From Ziziphus jujuba (taxonomy: Eukaryota > Streptophyta > Magnoliopsida > Rosales > Rhamnaceae): a stretch of DNA of 64,000 nucleotides. Below the pieces are notes generated by a model. The model was given only the letters and a program-made list of their open reading frames with translations, ran no database searches and had not been told where the DNA came from. The first letter of the stretch is position 1; the number at the start of each line of letters is the position of its first letter. Positions 53,366-64,000 of the stretch are shown piece by piece. The stretch covers positions 16,989,001 to 17,053,000 of the forward strand of contig NC_083388.1 of the NCBI RefSeq assembly GCF_031755915.1, read 5' to 3'. The position numbers and the translations under genes were made by a program.

Positions 53366-56300
53366 TTTCATGATATTTTTAATTAGCATTAATTAAATTA
53401 AACTATTTTAAATTTAATTCAATTAATTTAATCGAGTTATTTTATGTTAAGTCTAATCTATCTCAGCTAAACTTAAAATAGGTTATTTTAAAAAAAAAAA
53501 AAAAAACTTAAAATAGATTAGACATAAAGATGGCAGTGAATATTTAATTAATAAATGCAACTGTGGTTGCAGAGGCTCCCTTTGTTGTAAAATTGCTTCA
53601 GTGAATGCACTGCCTGTGTTTGTACCGGAAACCATAATTGTGTTGACTCATCAATTATATGATTATCTGTCTAATAATGAAAATGCAACTGTTAGGGTAC
53701 TCAATGTTCCAAAGAGCCTCTTCCACACTCTTTTGCTTAAACGACAAGTTTGTTTGATTGATATATCAAAAAGTCTTGAAAGAACCATTATGATTGATGT
53801 TGTAAACTAGATAGGCAGGTTGGCATGTTTATAAATTTCTTATGAAAACCCCACCAAACCCAGAAGCAATGTACTTTAAACGTTTTATATGTTTTGGCAA
53901 TAATGTTAGTTTGTGAAATGAGAGTTTTTATTATTTTTATTATTTTATTTTTTGAGTAATAGTACTACTTAGGACCAAAAAATATGGAACAAAATATAAA
54001 ATAATTAAATATCCAAAAAAATACAAAATAAAATAAAGAATTAATTGTATTGTGGTATAATTGCTTTAGAATATTACAATTTAAGTTTTTTATTTTAAAA
54101 TCATTACATTTAATTATTTATTTTTTATTTGATGCAGATTGATCCAATTACGTCAACTTTTTTAATATCAACCAACAAAGTAATATATTTAGGATGTTCC
54201 ACATAAAACATTCCGTTTAAAAAGGTTTCAACTCATATTCAATAATTGCATCAAGAATTAAAAATTATAACTACTAAATTTATAAAAGACTCAATGCGCA
54301 CCAAATCTAAAATAGGACTCTAAATGATGGTAAAATTGAAAGTGTAAATTGCAAACCAAAAAGACTTAAAATGCAATTAATTCTGAATTAAATAATATTT
54401 TTATATTGAACATTTAGTAATGCTACTTCTATTATTAATATTTTGTTTTATTTTTGGGGGGGAGATCTATATATGATATTAGAAGCACAAAATTAGTTAG
54501 TAAACAGAAAGTTAATAGTTTTCATTATTGTAGTTTGAGATTTCCATTTCAAGCTTTAAACACCATGTTACTTAATGATACCAAAACGATGAGGTGCCAC
54601 TTTTTATCTTAGCCAACCGCATCTCTGTCCTTGCTTGCAAAAGTTTGACTCTATGTCTCCATGTTCATTTAGTTTATAATTTAATATTGAAAAAAATATT
54701 AATGGTTACAGTTATACCTGATGACTCCCCTAATTTTTTACATTACCCCTTAATTTTTAGGGCCATTTGTGATCAACCAATTCCTTTTAAGCCATTTTTT
54801 AATTTTATCTTTCCTTTTTATATAAAAATTAACTAAAAAAATAAAAATTTACGTATGTGATCCATGTACTATATCACTGACGACTTATCTTTTTTCCTTT
54901 TTTTTATTAATCAAAGTGGACGTTATTTAATTGTAGTGTTCATTAATTGCCAGTTTTATTTTACATTCTCTTTTGGTTTTTACAAAAATTTTTTTTATCA
55001 TTTTAATAATTTTTTCCTTATCCCATTGTCTCATACTGAAGATTTACCTATTAAATGTAAATAATTTACCAAATAAATCAAATTCATTGGGCAATTTTTT
55101 ACAATGTTATGTGCTAATAATCATCATATTAGTTGCTGATTCTACATTCTAATTTCAATCACTAAATGTAATGTTAAGAAGAAGCACATTATTTAATAAT
55201 CTCTCAGCCTTTAGGTAGTTTAGAGACTTTGGATTTAGAGTGTAAATGAGTCGACTCGAATTGAATATTGACATTCTCAAACTTAACATATATGATTTCA
55301 GAGGAGATTGAGCTCGATTTAGATTTGCAAAATTAAAAAATTACTTATTTAAATTTGACTCAAATCATTTATGAAAAGCTTGAAGTTAACTCGGCTAGAC
55401 TCGTTATATTATAAAAAATTTAAAATTTGAATCTTTGTTTTTCTAAAATAAAAATTTTAACATTAATAATTGATAAATTCTATTTATTCTATTAATTTTA
55501 TTATAAAATTAGATAAATTTTTAAAATTTATAAATTTATAATATAAAAAAATTATTTATGCATTATAAATATTTAATATATTTAAATTAATAATATAATT
55601 TTTATATGAATATATATAAATGATATATTGAAGCTATTTATAAATTTAATTTATTATTCAAAATCGGCGGATAAGTTTTATTTTTTATTTAAATTTAGCT
55701 AATTTTATTTATGTATAAAGTTCAAGATGGCTAAAATTGAACCAAGCTTAAATTTATTTAAAACCTATTTAGATTTGCAATCCATTTGGTAAAGGGAAAA
55801 AAACAAAGAAAAAAAGAAAACAAAGTCATTTTTTCATAAGTGACAACCGCGACAACCGCGTTATCTCACCCAAGAAAGTCAAAAAAGAAAAAAAAAAAAA
55901 ATTAAATAGCCTTGGTTTTTTTTTTTTTTTTTTTTTTTTAAATCTTTCTTTATTGATTCAGAACATTAACAGCTCTTCAAAAAGCAAATGGGATTCCAAA
56001 ATCATTGAAATAGTAAGAAAGAACAGGGAAAGTAATAAAAGAACAAAGGTTGCCATTTCATATGCACAAACTTGACTGAAAGCGCTAAGACATGATTTAA
56101 GTTGGTATTTAATTATTGAAAAGAAAAAGAAAAAAAAAAAAAGAGAGAGAGAAATCAATTAATTATTAATGGCAATTGTACACATTAAATTGCTAAAACT
56201 TGTTTGTTTCTATGGTTGCCAGGTGATGGAAAAAGAGCAGGCATTTTTTTCTTTTTCCGGGGTCCGGAAATTATAAAGTAGATAATTTAGTTTACTTGGG

Positions 56301-56590
56301 TATTGTTTATTAATATAATAATAATATACAAATGGAATGAATAAAGAAAAAGAAAAAGAAACAGAGAAATAAATAAAATATAAGGTGGTTTTGCAGGCTT
56401 TTTTCCTCCTTGAAAATGCCGTGTTGGCAGCATTAATCATTTCATTTGAATTATAGAATGAGAAAATATAAATATATAAATAAAAAAAAAGGGAAAGACA
56501 AAAAACGAAAAAGATAAAGTTCAGATGCAAAGCAAAATCCTACAAAACCCGGAAAAGCGGGTCAAATAATCCACTTACCATATCATTTAC
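53366..56590. other. Non-coding AT-rich interval upstream of ABCG3
   Basis: A + strand open frame at 53601-53810 (69 codons, containing VRVLNVPKSLFHTLLLKRQ) has protein-like composition and may be an exon or gene fragment, but I recognise no family and see no clear splice partners. The remainder is AT-rich, with a poly-T run near 55917-55940 and GA-rich tracts. The ABCG3 promoter should lie in the last few hundred bases. Confidence 0.5.
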
Positions 56591-56599
56591 TTTCTTTTC

Positions 56600-57832
56600 T
56601 TCTCTGTCCCACTGCTTTCACATTCGCTCCCTTTCTCTCTGTGTCTGCGAGTACTCTCACTCAGATCCAGGTTTGCCTCCGCTTCTAAGCTCTTCAGCTT
56701 TCTATTGCTGTATTTGTATCTTTTAGAAGTTATTTTGATTTTAGCTTCTGCTCTATATTCAATGAACAAACTTGGTTTGTGTTTAATGGCTTTAATGCTG
56801 TGATAATCTTTACCAAAATGAGAGACGTAGCTGAAGTTTTTCAAAATGGAATATTTTGCATATTTGAGTGTCAAAGTCTTTCCCTTTCTTGGGTCCCAAT
56901 AGATAAAGAAGAATACTATGATTTTTAAAGTTTGGTTTTTTCTTTTTGTTTCTCCTTACCTCTTCCTGCTCTGTGAAAAAAAAAAAAAAAAAAGAACTAA
57001 ATATTGGGTTTTGGGAACTATCTCAAGTTGACAAAATGGATTTATATACTGAAAAAAAAGTAAGTGGATAGTTTTTCTTCAACTATCTGTGATGTTTGGT
57101 TTTTCAAAACTCTGGAGAATTTCCTTATATTTATGCCTTTTTCTTTTTTTGGTTCATGTTGTAACTGAGCATTTAAGGTTTCTTTAATGCAATTTGGCTT
57201 TATTTTTACGCCAGTATGTATTATTTATAAATCTTTATCGTTAAGTTTTAAGGTAGCATAAATAGTTCCCCATTATCTCAATTTTGTGGCTGAGAAAATT
57301 GAGGAAAAGCTACGAACCATTTACTTTTGCTTTGGTTTTTTGTGGCGTTTCTTGAACAATTCTTAACATATAGAAGAACATCTGGATATAGAATGCTCCC
57401 ATGCTTGTTTTAGTTTCATGGGTTTTCAACCACATAATGAATTCAATCAAATAATCTGATAAAATATATCTCTTAATTCTTTTTTTTCAAGCGCATTATT
57501 TTTTCCGTGGAAAATTTTGTATACCGGTTTTTGGCTGCTTCCAGAACTTGTTTTTTCATTTGCTCCCGCCTATTTGAAATCGTGTGACAGCTTTTTTTTT
57601 TTTTCAAAAATCATAAGCTGGGTTGTTTTTTGTCTTTTCAATTCTCTAGGTCTTACTATTTTATAAACAATTTGTCTGCAATATAGCAGAAAGCATTAAT
57701 GGTGCTCGTATTGCAGGTTTTCATGAGAAGAAGTGTTGTATTTGTTGAAAATGATAGTATACTTGTGTAGCTTAGATACCGAAGAATTATTTTGCATCAG
57801 AATGTGGTGAAGTTTGAATATCTAGAGAAAAG
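56600..57832 (+). promoter_or_regulatory. ABCG3 5' leader with intron and upstream ORFs
   Basis: A leader exon ends at 56670 (CAGATCCAG|GTTTGC), and an intron of about 1046 bp runs to the acceptor TTGCAG at 57716. Leader exon 2 (57717-57832) holds an upstream ORF at 57723-57770 (15 codons plus stop) and another at 57751-57810 (19 codons plus stop). Both end before the main ATG at 57833. The transcription start is not defined. The intron call rests on splice consensus and the common presence of leader introns in this family. Confidence 0.55.
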
Positions 57833-60800
57833 ATGGAAGAAATACAGTCGCATTCTGATAATTACCGGTCATCATCATCTTCAGCAAGTAGTCCAGCTAG
57901 TAGGGTACCCTCGAGTAATTTTTTCTACTTGCGCAAACCTGGTTCACTCAGACAACCCATCTCGTTTGAGGATTCACCAGAATGGGAGGATACTGATGTC
58001 GAAGTTAGGGTCGATGAGGGAGGTGATTCGATCAACATTGCCACTACACCAGCCTCCCCTTCACTCTCAAAGCTCAATAGTGGGTCCTTGCCATCCCCAC
58101 CATTGCCAGAGGGTGCAGTTGTGGCAAGAAAGATTGCTGGGGCTTCAGTTGTGTGGAAAGATTTGACAGTCACGATAAAGGGGAAAAGAAAGTACTCTGA
58201 CAAGGTTGTGAAGAGTTCAAATGGTTATGCATTGCCAGGAACTATGACAGTAATCATGGGTCCTGCCAAATCGGGAAAGTCCACTCTATTAAGGGCTATT
58301 GCAGGTCTCCAATAATGCATTACCACTATCAACTTAGTATTTTAATTTTTTATTTTCTTATTCTTGGATGTGTCGTTAACCATTGTTTTTCCTTCTCACA
58401 TACTTTAGGAAGATTACATCATTCAGCCAAAATGTACGGTGAAGTGTTTGTGAATGGAGCGAAATCACACATGCCTTATGGGTCATATGTAAGTTCCAAG
58501 TAGTGTCACCGTGCTGTTGAATCTTTCTAGTACTCTCTATATGGGTTTCTACCACTTGCCATAGTGCTTGTTACAAAGCTAGGGTTGTGATACAATAAAG
58601 AACAAAGTTCTTAAAACTACTGTTTTTTAATTGGTTTCTTTGGACTTCAACTTCATAACTGTTTTTCTCAATTTCAGGGTTTTGTTGAGAGGGAAACCAC
58701 TCTAATTGGATCCCTTACAGTCCGGGAGTATCTGTACTACTCAGCATTGCTTCAGCTTCCTGGTTTTTTCTGTCAGAAAAAGAGTGTGGTCGAGGATGCC
58801 ATCATTGCTATGTCACTAAGTGATTATGCAAACAAGCTGATAGGTGGCCACTGCTATATGAAGGGTCTGCCTAGGGGTGAAAGGAGGCGTATTAGTATTG
58901 CCAGGGAACTTGTAATGAGGCCTCATATCTTATTTATAGATGAGCCTCTCTATCATCTTGATAGGTAAGGTGTTCTTTTTTTGTTTTGTCTTTTTTGCCC
59001 CCTTTGTTTTCCCTCATGCATATACAAACATTAGGATGCTGGTTGCTTTTATAACCTCTGACACGACATCAGGGACAGGAAGCAATTTGCTTTGCTGGCT
59101 TAATTCTAATAAGCTGGATTTTAATTATGCTGGAACATTCCTAAACATAAATTTGTCTTAGAAATTTTATAATTGGCCTACTGTTTTATAGTTGTGCCTT
59201 TCTTTTATAAAAAATAATTTGGGTAACTAACTTCATAACTCATTTGCTGTCCAATAATTTTCTTCAGTGTTTCTGCTCTCCTGATGATGGTTACATTGAA
59301 GAAACTTGCAAGCATGGGATGTACTCTTATATTTACCATTTGCCAGAGCAGCACTGAAGTATTTGGCCTTTTTGATCGGATTTGTCTGCTTTCAAATGGA
59401 AATACTCTGTTTTTTGGAGAAACATTGGCCTGCTTGCAGGTATAATTGTGAACTGCAACTTTTTCCTTCTCTTTTTGTTCTGCATGTTAAATTTCTGAAG
59501 TTAGTGAACTGGACATATATTTCCATGAAAAGTTTGCTAAATTGTTGTTTATGTTCTGTACTTTTTTTTGGTTGGCAAAAGAGATGGAGAGAAGAAAAAT
59601 TTTCTTTAGGGTCTTATTGAGGGTATGTGATGCATATTAGCAACTGAGTAATTCTTTGGGCATTTACAGTTCCCTGCTGTCAAAAGCATGGTAGAGGGAG
59701 AAGAAAATTTTTAAATCTATGTTGTAAAATTTTAAGCCCTTGCTTTCCATCCTGTAGGAGGCAATTCGGCATTATGGGTTCTACTTAATCATTTTTTACT
59801 GATTTAGCATTATTAAAAAAAAAAAAAAAAAAAAAAGAAAGCTGACATGTACTATTTGCTGATGAAGCACTTCTCAAATGCTGGATTCCCTTGTCCAATT
59901 ATGCAAAGTCCTTCTGATCACTTTCTACGTGCTATAAATACGGATTTCGACAGGATCATTGCAATGTGCAAAAATTGGCAGGTAACCTATGTTCTGCTGT
60001 TTTATTTATTCTCTTTAGTTATGCCATCACTTGTGTTATGGTGAGCCAAAAAATGGTAAATTCAACTCTAGCAGATTTTTATTTTTTTCCTGATAATTTT
60101 CTGTTTGAACTGTAATGCTATAACAGGATGACAATGGAGATTTTTCATCGGTGAATATGGATACTGCTGTGGCGATACGCACCCTTGAAGCAACCTATAA
60201 ATCATCAGCTGATGCAGCTGCAGTTGAAACTATGATTCTTAGACTCACAGATAAGGTTTGAGCCTATATCTTGTTATTGAATTCTTTGTACACGTGATCG
60301 TCAAACTGTATATGTTATAGCTAAAAGCTGCACATCTTGCATTTGGCATCTGTCATTTGGGTGTTTGTGGTTCTTTTTTAAAGTTTGAACATCTATAACA
60401 ATTTCTTGACGTTTTTACTCCCTACTTAATTTGGCAGTGTGATAGCGTGTCTAGCATCCATGTTACTACAATTGCATAAAATATAATAGTTTAAACCTGT
60501 GGCCATGAATCTGATGACATATAGACCCACTGTTATCTGTTCACATATGGCTATATAAAATGGCATATGGTGGTTATTAATTTCCTTAAATTTTTCATTA
60601 ACTTGCCATATGCAATTGCTTCTACAGGAAGGTCCACTTCTCAAAACCAAGGGAAAGGCTAGCACTGCGACAAGGGTAGCAGTTTTAACTTGGAGATCAT
60701 TATTAATCATGTCAAGGGACTGGAAATACTATTGGCTTCGTCTCATTCTTAATATGGTTCTTACGCTTTGTATTGGTACAGTTTTTTCAAGCTTGGGGCA

Positions 60801-60979
60801 TTCTCTGTCTTCAGTTGTGGTGAGTTTTTTTAGTAGTAATATATTGTTGTACAGTAAAAGTGTGGTTGTTTTGTGCATTTATACTTTTCAAAAAGTATTC
60901 TTATGTCCATGTATCTACTTTTTCTCTGACTTATAAACAATAGTCGTGCCTCCATTTCCATTATTATGTATTTCCTTAT

Positions 60980-61022
<43 letters not shown>

Positions 61023-62872
61023 TTCTCTTTGGTGTGGGAAGATAGCTATATGGATGTGCCTTCAGCATGTTGTGCTTGTGTGTCTTGTCTGATATTTTTA
61101 CTTTCTAGTTGGTAAGTTTAATTACTGTCAAATCTTGGTTTACATAGAAATTTAAGCTGTCTATTTGTCTACTGTTTGATTCAAAGGAGTCTGTATAGTT
61201 AAGAACAAGCCATGCTTGTATACATCTAAATGAATTTCTCCTAGTGTTAGTCTGAAAGTTTTCTTCTTCTTCTTCCCCTTCTTCTTCTTCCTCTTCTACG
61301 GTTGTCCTCTTGTGATGTGTCTAAGTCCGTTCTTTTAAATTTTGCACCTATTTTTGTACTTATGTGATGTATCTAAGTCTGTTTCTATGTTTGTTTTCTT
61401 CAGTTTCATTTTTCATTGACTGTTTATCTTTGCAGACACGAGTTGCGGCAATATTTGTTTTTGTATCATTTACAGCACTTCTGAGCATTGCTGGAGTGCC
61501 TACACTATTGAAAGAAATCAAGGTAATGCTGGCTGCTATTTTATGTCTCATGTTAACTTCAAGAAGCTGGGAAGTTTTCCTTGTAAATTGCAACTCATCT
61601 GTTACTCAAGTAAATAAACTTGCTGATATGTTGGTTTGTGTATGAAGAAAATCAAGATATTATGCAATCAATAACCCTATCAAAAAAATTATTTTCTCTA
61701 TTTGGGGGCCGTGGGGCTGTGATATTTTTAGCTTCAGTGTTTAAAAAGATCGGACTTGTTCGTCTTCCAAAAGTTGAACAACCAATTGCCCATTTTGTTT
61801 TGCAGATATATGCAAGTGAAGAATCAAATCAGCATTCTGGAGTGTTAGTCTTTCTAATGGGGCAACTTCTATCAAGCATCCCATTCCTCTTTCTGATCTC
61901 CATTTCATCAAGTCTTGTATTTTATTTCCTCATAGGATTGAGAGATGAATTCAGCTTGTTGATGTACTTTGTGCTGAATTTCTTCATGTGCCTCTTAGTA
62001 AATGAAGGACTAATGCTGGTTGTTGTTTCTTTATGGCGAGATGTTTTCTGGAGCATCCTGACTGTAGCATCGATACAAGTGAGTTCCTCTATTTCAGTAA
62101 GGAAAATTACTAGACCACTTATCATTTTCTGTGTTGGTCAACTGCTTCAGATGGTACAGGAGTTTTATATGTTATGAAACTAATTAAGCACCCTGATGAA
62201 TCCACGTTTTTTACTTACCATGATCATATGTGTTTATTTCAGTTTGAAATGATTATAGATCCTTCCATAATCTTACTGCCAAGGTGAATGCCATTTCAGG
62301 TTGTAATGATGCTTTCTGCGGGCTATTTCAGAGTTCGAAGTGCTTTGCCACGACCAGTGTGGATGTATCCAATATCCTACATTGCATTCCATACATACTC
62401 TATCCAGGCAAGAACTTCTTCCTTTTCCTTTTAAATAATATATTTGCTCAAAGTAGACTTTTTTTCCCTAGAAATGTCCTCGAAATACTATTCAGTTTGA
62501 AAGTTATAGTGTGATTAGATAATTAATTGGTTATATGAGGTCTTCGTCTTTCAGTTTCCATCTGCAATCTTTTTGGTTTAATGCTTAAAATCCATGCCTA
62601 TATTCATGATACAGGGTCTCCTGGAGAATGAGTACCTGGGGACTTCCTTTGCGGTTGGACAAGTAAGGACCATATCCGGGTTTCAGGCCCTTGGGAGTGC
62701 ATATGAGATCTCCACAGACAGCAGTTCCAAGTGGGAAAATTTACTGGTCTTGTTTCTTATGGCTGTTGGTTACCGTATTCTCGTATTTGTTTTGGTATAT
62801 TTTTTGGTAAGGAAAAATAAATCCATACTTAGTATTTTCCGGTGTAATCAGGATTCAAGAAGTGCAAGATGA
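57833..62872 (+). CDS. ABCG3: ABC transporter G family half-transporter, ABCG3 (WBC3) type, complete
   Basis: Eleven coding exons (57833-58304, 58409-58488, 58678-58964, 59268-59439, 59868-59981, 60127-60255, 60628-60819, 61436-61522, 61806-62078, 62300-62407, 62615-62872) total 2172 nt, or 723 residues, close to the Arabidopsis ABCG3 length. Residues 1-100 are the Ser/Pro-rich N-terminus (FFYLRKPGSLRQPISFEDSPEW). The nucleotide-binding domain spans about 105-420, and six hydrophobic helices (about 450-710) follow in the reverse NBD-TMD order of half-size ABCG proteins, which dimerise in membranes. The ATPase motifs depart from consensus: Walker A GPAKSGKST (143-151), signature LPRGERRR (248-255), and Cys305 at the switch-histidine position; Walker B LFIDEP (269-274) is normal. 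Substrate is unknown for this subgroup. Introns are GT-AG except the tenth (62408-62614), which is GC-AG. No disruption is visible. Confidence 0.93.
60982..61021 (+). repeat. Poly-T run of about 40 bases in ABCG3 intron 7
   Basis: An uninterrupted T tract. A poly-A run at about 59815-59836 (intron 4) and a (TTC)n tract at about 61261-61300 lie in the same gene's introns. Confidence 0.9.
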
Positions 62873-63704
62873 ATGAATGTACTGTCAGCTTATTATGTGG
62901 CTGCTCACCAATTTGTATAATCTCCTTGTGTTCATTCCATAAGCAAATTTTGTTTAGAAAACATGCTGTGGGTTATTTAGAAAAGTGCATAATATAAGAA
63001 GCTTTTTCTTCCCAACTTCTCCTTTTATGAATTTTATTTAGCGCCATTAAGATTTGTTAGGTTGGTTCTGCATCTACATGGGCGTTTTGCTACTTGATTA
63101 TTGGTCATGGAAAAATTATCCTTCTCAAGAAAATAGCAAGAAGCTTAGTTGAATGGTAAGAAACTTAGTTGAGTGTGATACATAAGGGGTAATTCAGGAT
63201 AGAATATCATTCTCAAAACTAAAAAATTAACACTGTTTCTGACTATCTAACATTTGGACTGGTTAAACTCTGAAAGCTTCTACTTGCCCAAGCAAATTTT
63301 CTTCCTATATGACCATTTTTTTGTTTTTTCGTTGTTGTTTTACCACTTAACTTTACATATATATATATTTATACACCATGATCTGAATTCAATTTTTTAT
63401 ATTTTCATAATAAAAAAGAAAAAGACCTAACATATTTCTCATAAGTGCAAAAATAAAATAAAACCAGACTTCTTGAACTTTTCCCTTGATGAACTTGATC
63501 AAATTGTGCCCACAACTTTAATTAGCCTTTTCAATTGTACAAGTCCAACTTACATAAAATCCCAAAAAAAAAAAAAAAAAAAAAGAGCCTGAAATTGGTA
63601 CTTTATTTAGACTGTTAAAGCCCCTGATCATGATGTTTAAAACTAACTTATTTAGGACTACTTTCTCAATACATATTTTTCTTAGATGAAGGTGGGGTCC
63701 ATTT
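62873..63704. other. Intergenic region between ABCG3 and the UGT gene
   Basis: Shared 3' flanks of two convergent genes. It contains a TA run near 63356-63370 and a poly-A run near 63565-63583. No other gene is seen. Confidence 0.65.
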
Positions 63705-64000
63705 TTATGCTGCTCGAGTCCTGGTCTTTAGATCCTTGATAAACTGGTCAAGATTTCTGTTTGATGATCCATTAGGCGTTAAAGAATTATCCATGATCAT
63801 CCTCAACTCCTTGATTGCTTTCCTACAATCATTCCCTAATTTTCCACCCATCAGACGGCTAATATTATCCGAAACTTCCTTCTCATTGACCGACGTTTCA
63901 TTGCTCAAATTAATCCCAACCTTCCAATCGTCCACCACTAATTTCCTGTTAGTAAACTGATCAGTGAGCAAAGGGAAGCATAACAACGGCACTTCACACC
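63705..64000 (-). CDS. UDP-glycosyltransferase C-terminal end, UGT86-like (partial)
   Basis: The minus-strand frame enters from the window edge and ends at the TAA at 63705-63707. About 97 C-terminal residues are visible. They begin with the last part of the plant secondary-product glycosyltransferase (PSPG) box, VPLLCFPLLTDQ, whose final Asp-Gln contacts the UDP-sugar, then FTNRKLVVDDWKVGINL and a C-terminal helix region ending KTRTRAA. UGTs transfer sugar, usually glucose, to small molecules in the cytosol. The TDQFTNRKLVVDDWKVGINL wording is closest to the UGT86A group as I know it. The residue before VPLL is Glu (CEVPLL), where the PSPG box usually has Gly. Confidence 0.85.
   Translation of the reverse strand, partial: CEVPLLCFPLLTDQFTNRKLVVDDWKVGINLSNETSVNEKEVSDNISRLMGGKLGNDCRKAIKELRMIMDNSLTPNGSSNRNLDQFIKDLKTRTRAA

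Noticed and set aside
56210..56874. Minus ORFs of 106 and 95 codons upstream of ABCG3
   Set aside because: They are low-complexity or antisense to the ABCG3 leader exon, with no domain.

Overview
This window is AT-rich nuclear DNA of a eudicot plant, probably a woody or other non-grass species; I cannot name the genus. The evidence is GT-AG introns in every recognisable gene, NRT2, CDC48, ABCG3 and UGT proteins of plant type, dense TA/CT/poly-T microsatellites, hAT-like and MITE-like elements, and long stretches of decayed Ty3/gypsy and Ty1/copia LTR retrotransposons. I see no CRISPR array, operon, tRNA or rRNA gene.

Layout. 1-1487 (+): the 3' two-thirds of an NRT2 high-affinity nitrate transporter. 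1.5-8.1 kb: non-coding, with microsatellites, local tandem duplications, a possible MITE and a hAT-like remnant. 8.1-11.9 kb (-): a four-exon gene for a 144-residue single-pass membrane protein with four CxxC pairs (DnaJ-type zinc finger); its 2.4 kb first intron carries a palindromic MITE. 15.6-15.9 kb (+): a one-exon secreted peptide precursor of IDA-like (IDL) type. 17.4-22.7 kb (-): a complete nine-exon CDC48/p97 AAA-ATPase gene, convergent with the peptide gene. 22.7-31.5 kb: non-coding, with two non-autonomous hAT-like elements that have recognisable terminal inverted repeats and 8-bp target duplications.

31.5-53.4 kb is a retrotransposon graveyard. It holds a rearranged gypsy element (partial LTR, broken pol, full LTR, primer-binding site, gag remnant). 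It also holds a copia element whose LTRs lie about 10 kb apart because other LTR-element pieces, including a ~1.1 kb inverted repeat pair, sit inside it. The copia element appears to split an older minus-strand relic coding an Arg-Asp/Arg-Glu-rich protein tail, whose Arg codons have decayed by CpG deamination. That relic is itself flanked by a ~0.5 kb direct repeat, so at least three layers of nesting can be read.

53.4-56.6 kb is non-coding. 56.6-62.9 kb (+): a complete ABCG3-type half-transporter gene with a leader intron, upstream ORFs, a GC-AG intron and a non-canonical nucleotide-binding domain. 63.7-64.0 kb (-): the 3' end of a UDP-glycosyltransferase gene (UGT86-like), cut by the window edge.

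The genes are functionally unrelated: nitrate uptake, redox or zinc-finger chaperone-like function, peptide signalling, protein segregase, membrane transport and glycosylation. Exon models were assembled by hand from reading frame, splice consensus and family knowledge. For every multi-exon gene the exon lengths sum to whole codons.
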